Assembly (NCBI RefSeq): GCF_000934605.2
Contig: NZ_CP010897.2
Coordinates: forward strand, 558,001-622,000
From: Pandoraea vervacti
GTDB lineage: Bacteria > Pseudomonadota > Gammaproteobacteria > Burkholderiales > Burkholderiaceae
DNA length: 64,000 nucleotides
Reading direction: 5' to 3'
Shown here one piece after another: positions 8,843 through 17,450 of this stretch. Below the pieces are notes generated by a model, which was not told the origin of the DNA, made no database searches, and worked only from the letters and a program-made list of their open reading frames with translations. Within the stretch, counting starts at the first letter, position 1. Each line of letters opens with the position of its first letter. The position numbers and the translations under genes were made by a program.

Positions 8843-8886
8843 GGAAAAAAAAGCGGACGCTTCCTTCACGGAGCGTCCGCTTTTTT
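8843..8886. terminator. Bidirectional terminator between ptsI and moeB
   Basis: Ten-bp arms AGCGGACGCT (8852-8861) and AGCGTCCGCT (8872-8881) are flanked by an A-tract on the left and T residues on the right. It serves ptsI (+) and the converging moeB-type gene (-). Confidence 0.93.
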
Positions 8887-8938
8887 GTCTTCGAATTTGG
8901 GACGACGCCGTGGTGGCCGTCAGCCGATGCCCAAGCGA

Positions 8939-9691
8939 TCAGTGACGCTGTGCGCAGACCTTGCACTCCGGGTTGCGTGCGCAGTGCATGGTGTGCCAGC
9001 TCATCTTTCGTGCGTCGAGCATCTGAAGACGGCCGACGAGCGGCGTGCCCACGCCGGTGATCAGCTTGATCGCCTCCGCTGCCTGCATGCTGCCGATAAT
9101 GCCCACGAGCGGCGCCAGAACCCCCATCGTTGCGCACGCCTGCTCGGGGAAGGGTTCGTCGGCGGGGAAGATGCACTCATAACAGGGCGATGCATCGTTG
9201 CGCACATCGAACACGCTGATCTGTCCGTCGAAGCGCAAGGCTGCGCCGGAGACGAGCGGCACGCCAGCCGCGACGCACGCGCGGTTGACGGCGTGACGCG
9301 TAGCGAAATTGTCCGATCCGTCGAGCACGACGGTTGCGGTGCGCGCCAGCGCGGCGAGCCGGGCTTCGTCCACACGCTCGTTGACCACGTCGACGCTCAC
9401 CCCCGGGTTGATTTGCGCGATGCGTGCGCGTCCGGAATCGACCTTGGGCTGCCCGACGCTTTGCGTGTCATGCAGAATCTGGCGCTGCAGGTTGGCGAGA
9501 TCGACGACGTCGTCATCGATCAGCGTGATGCGCCCTACACCGGATGCCGCCAGATACAGCGCGGCCGGTGAGCCGAGCCCCCCCGCACCGACGATGACGG
9601 CATGGGCGGCGAGCAGGCGCTCCTGACCCTCGATGCCGAGTTCGTCGAGGAGGATATGGCGGGAGTAACGCAGCAGCTGATCGTCGTTCAT
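8939..9691 (-). CDS. moeB: HesA/MoeB/ThiF-family sulfur-carrier adenylyltransferase
   Basis: 250 residues from the ATG at 9691 (MNDDQLLRYSRHILLDELG). The Rossmann nucleotide motif VIVGAGGLGSPAA is near residue 37. The catalytic acidic segment ITLIDDDVVDLANLQRQ and the Zn-binding cysteine pairs CYEC and CKVC near the C-terminus are all present. It adenylates the C-terminal glycine of a ubiquitin-like carrier, MoaD (molybdopterin) or ThiS (thiamine). Sequence alone does not separate MoeB from ThiF and neither partner gene is adjacent. It may be co-transcribed with ctpA, which lies just upstream on the same strand. Confidence 0.85.
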   Translation of the reverse strand: MNDDQLLRYSRHILLDELGIEGQERLLAAHAVIVGAGGLGSPAALYLAASGVGRITLIDDDVVDLANLQRQILHDTQSVGQPKVDSGRARIAQINPGVSVDVVNERVDEARLAALARTATVVLDGSDNFATRHAVNRACVAAGVPLVSGAALRFDGQISVFDVRNDASPCYECIFPADEPFPEQACATMGVLAPLVGIIGSMQAAEAIKLITGVGTPLVGRLQMLDARKMSWHTMHCARNPECKVCAQRH

Positions 9692-9761
9692 CGCAAAACG
9701 CAAAGGGATAAAAAAACCGTGCCGGCTTTCGCGGGCACGGTTTGTAGTGTAAAGCCGTTGC

Positions 9762-11318
9762 TTACTTCTTGTCCGTTGGCTTGGCCGGGACGACGGTGTC
9801 CGTTTTCGGATCCGTCTTGGCGCCGGTGGCCGGTGTGGCGGCTTTCGAAGCGTCCTTCGGCAGCGGGCCAGCGTTCGCTTCGAGACGCGACTTCGTGCGC
9901 TGGACCGGCTCGCCCTTGAGCTGGTGGACCGCTTGCTGGAGCATGAAGTCCTCAGCGCTACCCAGATCCGGCAGGCGTTCCTCGCGCTCCTTCTTGCGCT
10001 CGTCCGGCGTCTTCTTCGCGTTCTCTTCTTCGAGGCGGCGCAGCTCTTCCAGGCGGCGGGCTTCGCGGGCGTCGATTTCCTTCTGCTCGTCAGGCGTCTG
10101 CGTGTTGTGCAGGTGGTTCTGGTAATCGATTTCGCGGGTCACCAGCACGTCGTCCGGATCGCCCTTCGGGTTCTGGTCGACCGGCACGTCCGGCTTGATA
10201 CCGATGGACTGGATGGAGCGACCGCTCGGCGTGTAGTAGTACGCCGTGGTCAGGCGCAGCGCCGTATCCGGACCCATCTGGCGCACGGTCTGGACCGAGC
10301 CCTTGCCGAAGGTCGTCTTGCCCATGATGATGGCGCGCTTCGAGTCCTGGAGCGCCCCCGCCACGATTTCCGATGCCGACGCCGAGTAGGCGTTCACCAG
10401 CACGACCATCGGGACCGTCTTCCAGATCGGGGCTTCGCCCTTGAGCGGATCTTCCGGGCTTGCCGACAGACGGTAATTGTCGAATGTCGCCTTGTAGGTC
10501 TGCTTGGCGTCTTCGATCTGACCGTTGGTCGACACGACCGTGGCGCCTTCCTTCAGGAACGCCGCAGACACGCCCACGGCCGACTGGAGGATGCCGCCGC
10601 CGTTGTTACGCAGGTCGAGGATCAGACCCTTGAGCGGCTGGTCCTTGGCCAGTTCCTGGAGCTTCTTGGCCAGATCCGGCACGGTGCGTTCCTGGAAGCT
10701 GGTAATGCGCACGTAGCCGATACCCGGCTCGAGCAACTTGCCCTTGATGCTCTGGACACGAATTTCGGCACGCACGATGGAGACCGGGAACGTGCGCTCT
10801 TCCGACTTGCGGAAAATCGTCAGCGTGACCTTGCTGCCCGGCGCGCCGCGCATACGCTTGACCGCCTGATCGAGCGTCATGCCGCGCACGGGCTTGTCGT
10901 CGATGCGGGTGATGAGGTCGCCGGGCTTCAGACCGGCCTTGAACGCCGGGCTGTCCTCGATCGGCGAGATCACCTTCACGAGACCGTCTTCCTGCGAGAT
11001 CTCGATGCCCAGACCTGCGAAACGGCCGCGCGTCTGCTCTTGCAGCTCTTTGTATTCGTCCTTGTCGAGATACGACGAGTGGGGATCGAGGCTCGACACC
11101 ATGCCCTTGATGGCTGCGGTGAGCAGCTTCTTGTCGTCGACCGGCTGCACGTACTCGCGCTTGATCTGACCGAACACTTCGGCCAGCAATCGAAGCTGTT
11201 CGAGCGGCAATGGCGTGGTAGCGCTTTGTGCGGAAGCCTGCGAGAACGCGAGGGTGGCTGCCGCACCGGTCGCGAGGCCCAGCACGATCAGGCCGATGTG
11301 TTTGAGGGTTTGGCGCAT
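9762..11318 (-). CDS. ctpA: Carboxyl-terminal processing protease (S41)
   Basis: 518 residues from ATG 11318 (MRQTLKHIGLIVLGLATG); longer in-frame starts lack support. An N-terminal signal or anchor segment (residues 1-30) directs it to the periplasm. A PDZ domain covers about 95-185 and the S41 catalytic core about 190-375. By alignment with E. coli Tsp the catalytic pair is Ser314 in YSASASE and Lys339 in TTFGKG. The last 100 residues are charged, coiled-coil-like (EARRLEELRRLEEE) and then Ala/Pro/Lys-rich. Such proteases trim C-termini of envelope proteins. A TATACT hexamer on the - strand at 11380-11385 may be its -10 box. Confidence 0.94.
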   Translation of the reverse strand: MRQTLKHIGLIVLGLATGAAATLAFSQASAQSATTPLPLEQLRLLAEVFGQIKREYVQPVDDKKLLTAAIKGMVSSLDPHSSYLDKDEYKELQEQTRGRFAGLGIEISQEDGLVKVISPIEDSPAFKAGLKPGDLITRIDDKPVRGMTLDQAVKRMRGAPGSKVTLTIFRKSEERTFPVSIVRAEIRVQSIKGKLLEPGIGYVRITSFQERTVPDLAKKLQELAKDQPLKGLILDLRNNGGGILQSAVGVSAAFLKEGATVVSTNGQIEDAKQTYKATFDNYRLSASPEDPLKGEAPIWKTVPMVVLVNAYSASASEIVAGALQDSKRAIIMGKTTFGKGSVQTVRQMGPDTALRLTTAYYYTPSGRSIQSIGIKPDVPVDQNPKGDPDDVLVTREIDYQNHLHNTQTPDEQKEIDAREARRLEELRRLEEENAKKTPDERKKEREERLPDLGSAEDFMLQQAVHQLKGEPVQRTKSRLEANAGPLPKDASKAATPATGAKTDPKTDTVVPAKPTDKK

Positions 11319-11851
11319 ATAGGCGTGGAATTTCCCGGAATTTTGGGGCGCACGCCAATGGGCGCGCGCACTTTGGCGAAGTATAACCGTTTGCCCGCAG
11401 GCGGGACATTGCCCATTCGACAGGGGGTTTTCCTGAGTGGTTCTACGAAAAGTTCCATTCCATGCGACGTCGCACCGCGAATTTCGGCGAACGTCGCCCG
11501 GTGTTGGGGCGCTTGAGTCGGCGGGGCGCGGCCTTGCCGGTGCGCGCACCGCGCGATGCGAGGAACGCTATCGACGGGGCTAGACGTGTTACCGCTTATT
11601 ACGCGGCGCAACGTTCGGTCGCGGATTGGGGCGCTGGCACACCGTTGCGCATTGCTAGCGGCGCATGGGTGCACCCGTGGGCTCGCGAGCGGCCGGGATT
11701 GCCCGGGGGCTGGAGGTGGAACCTGACGCCGATATGGCGCAGGCGACAGACGATGGATCGCCGTCGGACCTGCAGCGCGAGGGCGGATAGCGGGGATATG
11801 CCGTCTGCGGCGTCGGCGCGAGGCCGGATCGCCGCAGACGACGCTTGATGC
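11319..11851. other. Intergenic region gpmA-ctpA
   Basis: A 533-bp gap between two - strand genes. It holds a perfect 10-bp dyad (11803-11812 with 11830-11839) just after the gpmA stop, probably its terminator, and a possible -10 element for ctpA. The several short frames have no recognisable product. Confidence 0.5.
11803..11839 (-). terminator. Hairpin downstream of gpmA
   Basis: GTCTGCGGCG (11803-11812) pairs perfectly with CGCCGCAGAC (11830-11839), 12 bp beyond the gpmA stop codon on the - strand. There is no T-tract, so efficiency is uncertain. Confidence 0.5.
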
Positions 11852-12598
11852 TTACTTCGACTTGCCTTGCGCGGCCACGGCGGCCAGCGCACCGGCGATC
11901 TTGTCCTGATCGCCGAGATAGTAGTGACGAATCGGCTTGAGCTCGGCGTCCAGTTCATACACGAGCGGCGTGCCGTTCGGGATGTTCAGGCCGGCGATGT
12001 CGTCGTCCGAGATGTTGTCGAGATGCTTGATCAGCGCGCGCAGCGAGTTGCCGTGCGCGGCGATGAGCACCTGCTTACCGGCGCGCACGGCCGGGGCGAT
12101 TGACTCGTTCCACAACGGCAGCACGCGCGCCACGGTGTCCTTCAGGCACTCGGTGAGCGGAATCTCTTCGCGCTTGAGCTTGGCGTAGCGTGGGTCGTTA
12201 AAGGAGCTGCGCTCGTCGTCGGCGGCCAGGGGCGGCGGCGGCGTGTCGTAGCTGCGACGCCACACGTGCACCTGATCGTCGCCGTACTTCGCTGCCGTCT
12301 CGGCCTTGTTCAGACCCGCGAGCGCGCCGTAGTGGCGCTCGTTCAGGCGCCAGCTGTGCACCACGGGAATCCACATCTGATCCATGGCGTCCTGCACGTG
12401 CCACAGCGTGCGGATCGCGCGCTTGAGCACCGAGGTATAGGCAAGATCGAATTTGAAGCCGGCTTCGGCCAGCAGCTTGCCGGCGTGACCGGCTTCGGCG
12501 ACACCCTTCTCGGTCAGGTCGACGTCGACCCAGCCCGTGAAGCGATTTTCTTTGTTCCACGTCGATTCGCCGTGGCGGATGAGAACGAGCTTGTACAT
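11852..12598 (-). CDS. gpmA: 2,3-bisphosphoglycerate-dependent phosphoglycerate mutase
   Basis: 248 residues from ATG 12598 (MYKLVLIRHGESTWNKENRF). The phosphohistidine is in LIRHGES, and the second catalytic histidine is in VLIAAHGNSLRALIKHLD. The segment AGLNKAETAAKYGDDQV is typical of the dPGM family, whose usual length is 247-250. It interconverts 3- and 2-phosphoglycerate in glycolysis and gluconeogenesis. It is divergent from the rhodanese-grxC-secB group, with about 230 bp between them. Confidence 0.96.
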   Translation of the reverse strand: MYKLVLIRHGESTWNKENRFTGWVDVDLTEKGVAEAGHAGKLLAEAGFKFDLAYTSVLKRAIRTLWHVQDAMDQMWIPVVHSWRLNERHYGALAGLNKAETAAKYGDDQVHVWRRSYDTPPPPLAADDERSSFNDPRYAKLKREEIPLTECLKDTVARVLPLWNESIAPAVRAGKQVLIAAHGNSLRALIKHLDNISDDDIAGLNIPNGTPLVYELDAELKPIRHYYLGDQDKIAGALAAVAAQGKSK

Positions 12599-12791
12599 GA
12601 GCAAACTTCAGTCAGAGTAGGAAAGCGGGGGCAGCCGGCTGGGTGCGTGGGGTTCGTTGCGAGTGGCGCAGCCAAGCCTGGTAAGGGTTTGGCGCCATCT
12701 CCCGGACAGGTTCGGCGCCCCGAAAACGAGGCTGCCGGGGTCCGGCGCAACGATTGGCAACGTCACTCGTCGGCGCAATCACGGAATATTT

Positions 12792-12797
12792 TATAAT
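12792..12797 (+). promoter_or_regulatory. Probable -10 box of the rhodanese-grxC operon
   Basis: A perfect TATAAT in an AT-rich patch 34 bp before the GTG start. The -35 position (about 12769-12774) has no clear consensus match, so only the -10 is claimed. Confidence 0.5.
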
Positions 12798-12830
12798 GAT
12801 CGGATTCTTTTGATTATTTTCAGGTGGTTT

Positions 12831-13238
12831 GTGAAGTTCTTTGCCGATTACACCAACCTCGCGCTGATCGCCATCGCTCTCGTTTCGGGCGGCATGCTGG
12901 CCTGGCCGGTATTCAAGCGTGGCGGTCGCGGTCTGTCGACCATGGAAGCGACCCAGCTTATCAACCGCAAGGGCGCCGTGGTGCTCGATGTCCGTACGGC
13001 AGAGGAGTTTGCCACCGGTCACTTGCCTTCCGCACGCAATGTGCCGCTCGACGACGTGGAGCAAAAGGTCGCCGGCGTCATCAAGAACAAGGCGGCCCCG
13101 GTCCTTATCGTGTGCAAGAGCGGTCAACGCTCGGCGCGCGCGCAGACGCTCCTTCGCAATCTTGGTTATGCTGAGGCATTCAGCCTCCAGGGCGGTGTTG
13201 CCGCCTGGCAGGAAGCCGGCCTGCCGGTAGTCAAGTAA
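12831..13238 (+). CDS. Membrane-anchored rhodanese-like protein
   Basis: 135 residues with a GTG start at 12831 (MKFFADYTNLALIAIALVSG), preceded by AGGTGG. Residues 10-27 form one membrane helix and a single rhodanese domain follows. The active-site loop is VCKSGQRSAR, with the catalytic cysteine present. Rhodanese folds transfer sulfane sulfur; the substrate here is unknown. It is the first gene of the rhodanese-grxC-secB-gpsA group, a conserved proteobacterial order that links it to redox and export functions. A TATAAT at 12792-12797, 34 bp upstream, is a good -10 candidate. Confidence 0.88.
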   Translation: MKFFADYTNLALIAIALVSGGMLAWPVFKRGGRGLSTMEATQLINRKGAVVLDVRTAEEFATGHLPSARNVPLDDVEQKVAGVIKNKAAPVLIVCKSGQRSARAQTLLRNLGYAEAFSLQGGVAAWQEAGLPVVK

Positions 13239-13255
13239 TCGAGGAGTTGCAAGTC

Positions 13256-13516
13256 ATGCCGAAGATCGTGATGTACAGCACGCAAGTGTGCCCGTATTGC
13301 CAGATGGCGGAGCGTCTGCTGCGTCAGCGCGGTGTTCAGGAAATCGAAAAGATTCTGATCGACAAGGATCCCGCCCGCCGCGAGGAAATGATGACGCGGA
13401 CCGGGCGTCGTACCGTACCGCAAATCTATATCGACGAGCGCCATATCGGCGGTTACGACGATCTTTCGGCGCTCGATCGTGCCGGTGGCCTCGTACCGCT
13501 CTTGCAAGCTGCCTGA
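13256..13516 (+). CDS. grxC: Glutaredoxin 3
   Basis: 86 residues from ATG 13256 (MPKIVMYSTQVCPYCQMAER), with GAGGAG 9 nt upstream; an in-frame ATG three codons earlier fits the site less well. The dithiol active site is CPYC, and RRTVPQIYIDERHIGGYDDL gives the cis-proline and glutathione-binding loop. It reduces protein disulfides and glutathione-mixed disulfides using glutathione, which the gshA/gshB genes upstream supply. It sits 17 bp after the rhodanese gene. Confidence 0.95.
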   Translation: MPKIVMYSTQVCPYCQMAERLLRQRGVQEIEKILIDKDPARREEMMTRTGRRTVPQIYIDERHIGGYDDLSALDRAGGLVPLLQAA

Positions 13517-13538
13517 TCCCGCCTGCAAAATAGTCGCC

Positions 13539-13567
13539 CAGCCGCGTGATTGCGCGGCTGTCTTCAT
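13539..13567 (+). terminator. Hairpin between grxC and secB
   Basis: CAGCCGCG (13539-13546) pairs with CGCGGCTG (13553-13560) and is followed by TCTTCATT. It could be a partial terminator or attenuator that sets secB expression relative to grxC. Confidence 0.5.
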
Positions 13568-13581
13568 TCCAAGGAAACGAA

Positions 13582-14088
13582 ATGTCCGACCAGAATCAGC
13601 CGTTTTTCAGCATCCAGCGCGCCTACCTGAAAGATCTGTCGCTCGAGCAGCCGAATTCGCCCGCGATTTTCCTCGAGCAGGAGATGCCGACCGTTGAAGT
13701 GCAGCTGGACGTGGCAGCAGAACGCCTGGCCGAGGAAATCTTCGAAGTCGCCGTGATCGCCACCGTGACGGCCAAGATCAAGGACAAGGTCGCGTTCCTG
13801 GTCGAAGGCAAGCAAGCCGGTATTTTCGAAATCCGCAACGTGCCGGTCGAACAGCTCGATCCGCTCATCGGCATTGCCTGCCCGACGATCGTCTACCCGT
13901 ACCTTCGCGCCAACGTGGCCGACGCCATCAGCCGTGCCGGCTTCCAGCCGATTCATCTGGCGGAAGTGAACTTCCAGGCGCTGTACGAGCAGCGTCTGGC
14001 GCAACTGGCCGAGCAACAAGCGGCCAATGGCGAGACGCCGGCCCCGGGTATCGTGATGCCCGACGGCTCGTCCGCGCAGACCCACTAA
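13582..14088 (+). CDS. secB: Protein-export chaperone SecB
   Basis: 168 residues from ATG 13582 (MSDQNQPFFSIQRAYLKDLS), with AAGGAAA upstream. The SecB core shows LEQPNSPAIF, VEVQLDV, FLVEGKQAGIFEI and the conserved ACPTIVYPYLRANVADAISRAGF-type segment split over residues 105-130. It is a cytosolic tetrameric chaperone that delivers unfolded precursors to SecA. The order grxC-secB-gpsA matches many proteobacteria, including E. coli. Confidence 0.97.
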   Translation: MSDQNQPFFSIQRAYLKDLSLEQPNSPAIFLEQEMPTVEVQLDVAAERLAEEIFEVAVIATVTAKIKDKVAFLVEGKQAGIFEIRNVPVEQLDPLIGIACPTIVYPYLRANVADAISRAGFQPIHLAEVNFQALYEQRLAQLAEQQAANGETPAPGIVMPDGSSAQTH

Positions 14089-14104
14089 GCGCATGCGCTG
14101 CATC

Positions 14105-14139
14105 GACGCCATGGCTGGCCCCGTGCCGGCGATGGCGTC
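14105..14139 (+). other. Inverted repeat between secB and gpsA
   Basis: GACGCCAT (14105-14112) and ATGGCGTC (14132-14139) form an 8-bp dyad ending 12 bp before the gpsA start. It may be a weak terminator or an mRNA structure near the gpsA leader. Confidence 0.4.
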
Positions 14140-14151
14140 GAGACCTCTCTC

Positions 14152-15171
14152 ATGAAGATTGCCGTATTCGGTGCAGGTGCCTGGGGCACCGCGATGGCGA
14201 GCCACATGGCAACGCGCCATGACGTCGTCCTCTGGGCGCGCGATGCCGCCCTCGTGGCGCAATTGCGCGCTTCGCACGAAAATTCTGCTTACCTCCCCGG
14301 TTCCCCGTTGTCCCCCCGTCTGCGATTCGAAGCCGATTTTGCGACGGCTATGGCGCATGGCACGGGCGAGCGTGCATTGTGTGTTGCGGCCGTGCCCGTG
14401 GCCGGACTGCGTGCGTTGGCCGGCCACATGGTGCTGGCGGATCATGCGCCGCAGAACCTCATCTGGCTTTGCAAGGGCTTCGAGGCCGATACCGGCCTGT
14501 TGCCGCATCAGATCGTCGCGGAGGTATTTCCGGCGGTCGCCGGCGGCTCGTTGTCCGGCCCGAGCTTTGCGCGTGAAGTCGCGCAAGGCCTGCCTGCCGC
14601 GCTGACCATTGCGAGCGCGGCGCCGCCCCTGTGTGAACTGACGATCGCGGCGTGCCACTTCGGCGCGTTGCGCATTTATTCGAGCGACGACCTCATCGGC
14701 GTTGAAGTCGGCGGGGCGGTGAAAAACGTGCTCGCGATTGCCACCGGGGTGAGCGACGGCCTCGGTCTGGGCCTGAATGCGCGCGCTGCGCTGGTTACGC
14801 GCGGTCTGGCCGAAATGACGCGTCTGGGCGTGGCGCTCGGGGGCAAGCCCGAAACGTTCATGGGGTTGGCTGGCATGGGCGATCTGATTCTGACGGCGAC
14901 CGGCGATCTGTCGCGTAACCGTACCGTCGGACTGCAACTGGCCTCGGGCAAGACGCTGGACGAAGTGCTCGCGTCGCTCGGCCATGTCGCCGAAGGCGTA
15001 CGATGTGCGCGTGCGGTGCGCGATCTGGCGCGCGCGCACGGTGTCGAAATGCCGATCACCGACGCCGTTTGCGCGACGCTGTTCGACGGATTGCCTGCCC
15101 GTGCGGCAGTCGAAGCCCTGCTGCGCCGCGATGCCCGTGCGGAGCGCGAGGATGACGGCCTTCAGGGCTGA
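14152..15171 (+). CDS. gpsA: Glycerol-3-phosphate dehydrogenase [NAD(P)+]
   Basis: 339 residues. The N-terminal dinucleotide motif is VFGAGAWGTAMA, followed by the family segment SLSGPSFAREVAQGLPAA near residue 145. The catalytic lysine is in GGAVKNVLAIATG, and GMGDLILTATGDLSRNR is typical of the C-terminal domain. It reduces dihydroxyacetone phosphate to sn-glycerol 3-phosphate for phospholipid synthesis. It is the last gene of the secB group. Confidence 0.96.
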   Translation: MKIAVFGAGAWGTAMASHMATRHDVVLWARDAALVAQLRASHENSAYLPGSPLSPRLRFEADFATAMAHGTGERALCVAAVPVAGLRALAGHMVLADHAPQNLIWLCKGFEADTGLLPHQIVAEVFPAVAGGSLSGPSFAREVAQGLPAALTIASAAPPLCELTIAACHFGALRIYSSDDLIGVEVGGAVKNVLAIATGVSDGLGLGLNARAALVTRGLAEMTRLGVALGGKPETFMGLAGMGDLILTATGDLSRNRTVGLQLASGKTLDEVLASLGHVAEGVRCARAVRDLARAHGVEMPITDAVCATLFDGLPARAAVEALLRRDARAEREDDGLQG

Positions 15172-15335
15172 ATCGTCCGCCCGGCCGGCAATAACGGTTT
15201 TGTCCGACCGACAGTAAATCGCCGCGCTGTCGCACGATGGATGGCCGGTCATCACCGCCGGTCATCACCGCCTGTCATCACGCTTCCCGGCGACGGCGCC
15301 CCGCCGTCGACACTCGCCACAAGGGAGTCAAGCCC

Positions 15336-15863
15336 ATGTCGCACGTCATCCCCTCCCATGTTCGTCTTACCGCCTCTCTGGGCGATATCACGCGCTCGAC
15401 GCTCGACGTTATCGTCAATGCCGCGAATGAGTCGCTGCTCGGCGGTGGCGGCGTCGACGGCGCGATCCATCGTGCCGCCGGACCGGAACTCCTTGAAGTC
15501 TGCCGAAAACTCCAGGGTTGCCCGACCGGGCAAGCGAAGCTCACGCCGGGATTTCGCCTCAAGGCAAAGTTCGTGATTCACACTGTCGGCCCCGTGTGGC
15601 ATGGCGGCGCCAATGACGAGCCTGCGCTGCTGGCGAGTTGCTACCGCGAAAGCTTGCGTCTGGCCGCTGAGCACGGATGCCGTAGCATCGCCTTCCCGGC
15701 CATTAGTTGCGGCGTGTATGGGTATCCGGCCGAGCTTGCCGTCCCCCTGGCCGTGTTCACGGTGCGCGACGCACTCCCGCATTTTCCCGGCATCGAGCAT
15801 GTGGAGTTCGTGTGCTTCGATGCGGCCATGTTCTCCGCCTACCAGCGAGCGTTGGCGACGTGA
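15336..15863 (+). CDS. Macrodomain protein, O-acetyl-ADP-ribose deacetylase type
   Basis: 175 residues from ATG 15336 (MSHVIPSHVRLTASLGDITR), preceded by AAGGGAG; the in-frame extension to 15237 has no support. It is one macro domain with the ADP-ribose pocket motifs DVIVNAANESLLGGGGVDGAIHRAAG-type (residues 24-49) and IAFPAISCGVYGYP. This places it with MacroD/YmdB-like enzymes that hydrolyse O-acetyl-ADP-ribose or ADP-ribosyl groups. No toxin partner (DarT-like) is adjacent. Confidence 0.9.
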   Translation: MSHVIPSHVRLTASLGDITRSTLDVIVNAANESLLGGGGVDGAIHRAAGPELLEVCRKLQGCPTGQAKLTPGFRLKAKFVIHTVGPVWHGGANDEPALLASCYRESLRLAAEHGCRSIAFPAISCGVYGYPAELAVPLAVFTVRDALPHFPGIEHVEFVCFDAAMFSAYQRALAT

Positions 15864-15909
15864 GGTCGCCGCGCGATAACGCAGATCTGCGTTATCGCAA
15901 ATTCAGCGA

Positions 15910-16380
15910 TCAGGACCCGCCCGCGTACCCCTGCTGACGCCACGCTTCAAAGACCACCACGGCGACGGTATTCGAGAGATTCAGGCTGCGATTGCCGGGA
16001 CGCATCGGCAGCCGCACGCGCTGGGTCGTGGCGAACGTGTCGAGCAATTGCGGATCGAGACCGCGCGTCTCGGAACCGAAGACGAACCAGTCTCCCGGCG
16101 CGAATGCGAGCTCTCCGAAAGGACGCGAACCGCGCGTGGTCAATGCAAACATTCGCGTGGGGTCCGGCGATTCGGCCGCAAGAAACGCGGCCCAATCCCG
16201 GTGAACCTTCATTTGCGCATACTCGTGATAGTCGAGTCCGGCGCGTCGCATGCGAGCGTCGTCGAGCGGAAAGCCGAGCGGTTCGATCAGATGCAACCGC
16301 GCGCCGGTGTTGGCGCACAGACGGATCACGTTGCCGGTGTTCGGCGGGATTTCAGGGCTGACGAGAACGACGTTGAACAT
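15910..16380 (-). CDS. trmL: tRNA (cytidine/uridine-2'-O-)-methyltransferase TrmL
   Basis: 156 residues from ATG 16380 (MFNVVLVSPEIPPNTGNVIR), the usual length of this small SPOUT enzyme. Motifs are NTGNVIRLCANTG, the middle FGSETRGL segment and the C-terminal trefoil-knot sequence RSLNLSNTVAVVVFEAWRQ. It methylates the wobble nucleotide 34 of certain leucine tRNAs. It lies 10 bp after comF on the same strand and is probably co-transcribed with it. Confidence 0.95.
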   Translation of the reverse strand: MFNVVLVSPEIPPNTGNVIRLCANTGARLHLIEPLGFPLDDARMRRAGLDYHEYAQMKVHRDWAAFLAAESPDPTRMFALTTRGSRPFGELAFAPGDWFVFGSETRGLDPQLLDTFATTQRVRLPMRPGNRSLNLSNTVAVVVFEAWRQQGYAGGS

Positions 16381-16390
16381 GAGGGGGCGG

Positions 16391-17242
16391 CTAGAGGTTA
16401 GGGAGGGGCGGTGTGCGCAACGCGACGGCTGCGAGGACGTGCGCCGCACCGGCATGCTTGAGCGCGGCAGCGGCCGCGTCACAGGTGGCGCCGGTGGTCA
16501 TCACGTCGTCGATCAGCACGACATGCCGCCCGCGCACGCGAGCGTCGGCGACGAAGACGCCGCGCAGATTACGTCGGCGCTCGTCGCGCGACAGCCGTCG
16601 CTGTGCCGCTGTCGTACGTTCGCGATGCAGCATATTGGCGCTCGCTGGCAGACGCGCTCGCCGGGATGCTACGCGCGTCAGTTCCCACGCCTGATTGAAG
16701 CCGCGTGACGCGAGCCGCGACGGCGCCAATGGCACGGGTACGAGCAGCGGTGCCGTCGAGTCGGCCCAGGCGTCGCGGTTGCCGTTACGATCCGGACTTC
16801 GATGGTGGGCTGCAATGGCATCGCCGAGGCGTTCGCCAAATTCTCGCGCAAGCGGCAGAGCACCGTGGTATTTCAGACGAATCATCAGGTTGTTGAGGGG
16901 CGTCACGTAGTCTGCGAGCGTCAATGTGCCGTCGAACGCTGGCGGATGCCGCAGGCATTGTCCGCACAGCGCCGTGTCAGGGGTGCGACGAATTGTCGCA
17001 CTTTCGGTGCGGCATGCTGACGTTCCGTCTTCCATGAGCCACTGCGGCGGCAGCGCAATCGCACATCGACGGCATCGCAACGGGGCGATGGCGCAGGACA
17101 CATCGAAGCCAGCGGCACAGTCTGCACAGATCTGGCGCGGCGTCCGTTGACGGCAGACGGCGCAATGGTCCGGCAGCACGATGTCCAGCAGTCCGCCTGC
17201 GAGCCTGGCAAGCGTGGGAAAGCGGGATAGGAGCATTGGCAC
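16391..17242 (-). CDS. comF: ComF-family phosphoribosyltransferase-like protein
   Basis: 283 residues from ATG 17242. A zinc-finger-like region carries CAVC, CADC and CRRC near residues 25-60 plus CGQC near 90. The C-terminal half is a type I phosphoribosyltransferase fold with the PRPP loop VVLIDDVMTTGATCDAAA. ComF/GntX proteins act in DNA uptake in competent bacteria; in others the role is less clear. It is divergent from the bioC-like gene and followed by trmL. Confidence 0.9.
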   Translation of the reverse strand: MPMLLSRFPTLARLAGGLLDIVLPDHCAVCRQRTPRQICADCAAGFDVSCAIAPLRCRRCAIALPPQWLMEDGTSACRTESATIRRTPDTALCGQCLRHPPAFDGTLTLADYVTPLNNLMIRLKYHGALPLAREFGERLGDAIAAHHRSPDRNGNRDAWADSTAPLLVPVPLAPSRLASRGFNQAWELTRVASRRARLPASANMLHRERTTAAQRRLSRDERRRNLRGVFVADARVRGRHVVLIDDVMTTGATCDAAAAALKHAGAAHVLAAVALRTPPLPNL

Positions 17243-17419
17243 GGCAGTGGGTATGACGGCTGAAAGGGCAGGGTGCGGCGGCTACGGCGTCCGGTCGGCG
17301 GCAGGCTGCCGGGCAATTCCATGCGGAGGTCGGCAAGTCGATGCTCACGACGGAAGCCGTCCATGATTGGATGCGCCCGGGCTGCTTGGCGGTGACCGAT
17401 GCGTTCCGACAGCAGCGAG

Positions 17420-17425
17420 TATACT
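17420..17425 (+). promoter_or_regulatory. Possible -10 box for the bioC-like gene
   Basis: TATACT at 17420-17425 lies 26 bp before the chosen start codon in the divergent comF/bioC region. I see no clear -35 element. Confidence 0.35.
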
Positions 17426-17450
17426 GCCGACTCGTCTTTTCGCCTGTCCC

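Noticed and set aside
6740..8869. A 709-codon open frame on the - strand across ptsH and ptsI
   Set aside because: It is antisense to two clear PTS genes; the translation is Arg/His/Leu-rich without any domain, as expected from GC-rich antisense sequence.
15336..15863. Macrodomain antitoxin of a DarT-type toxin system
   Set aside because: No toxin gene is adjacent; neighbours are gpsA and trmL, so a stand-alone O-acetyl-ADP-ribose deacetylase is likelier.
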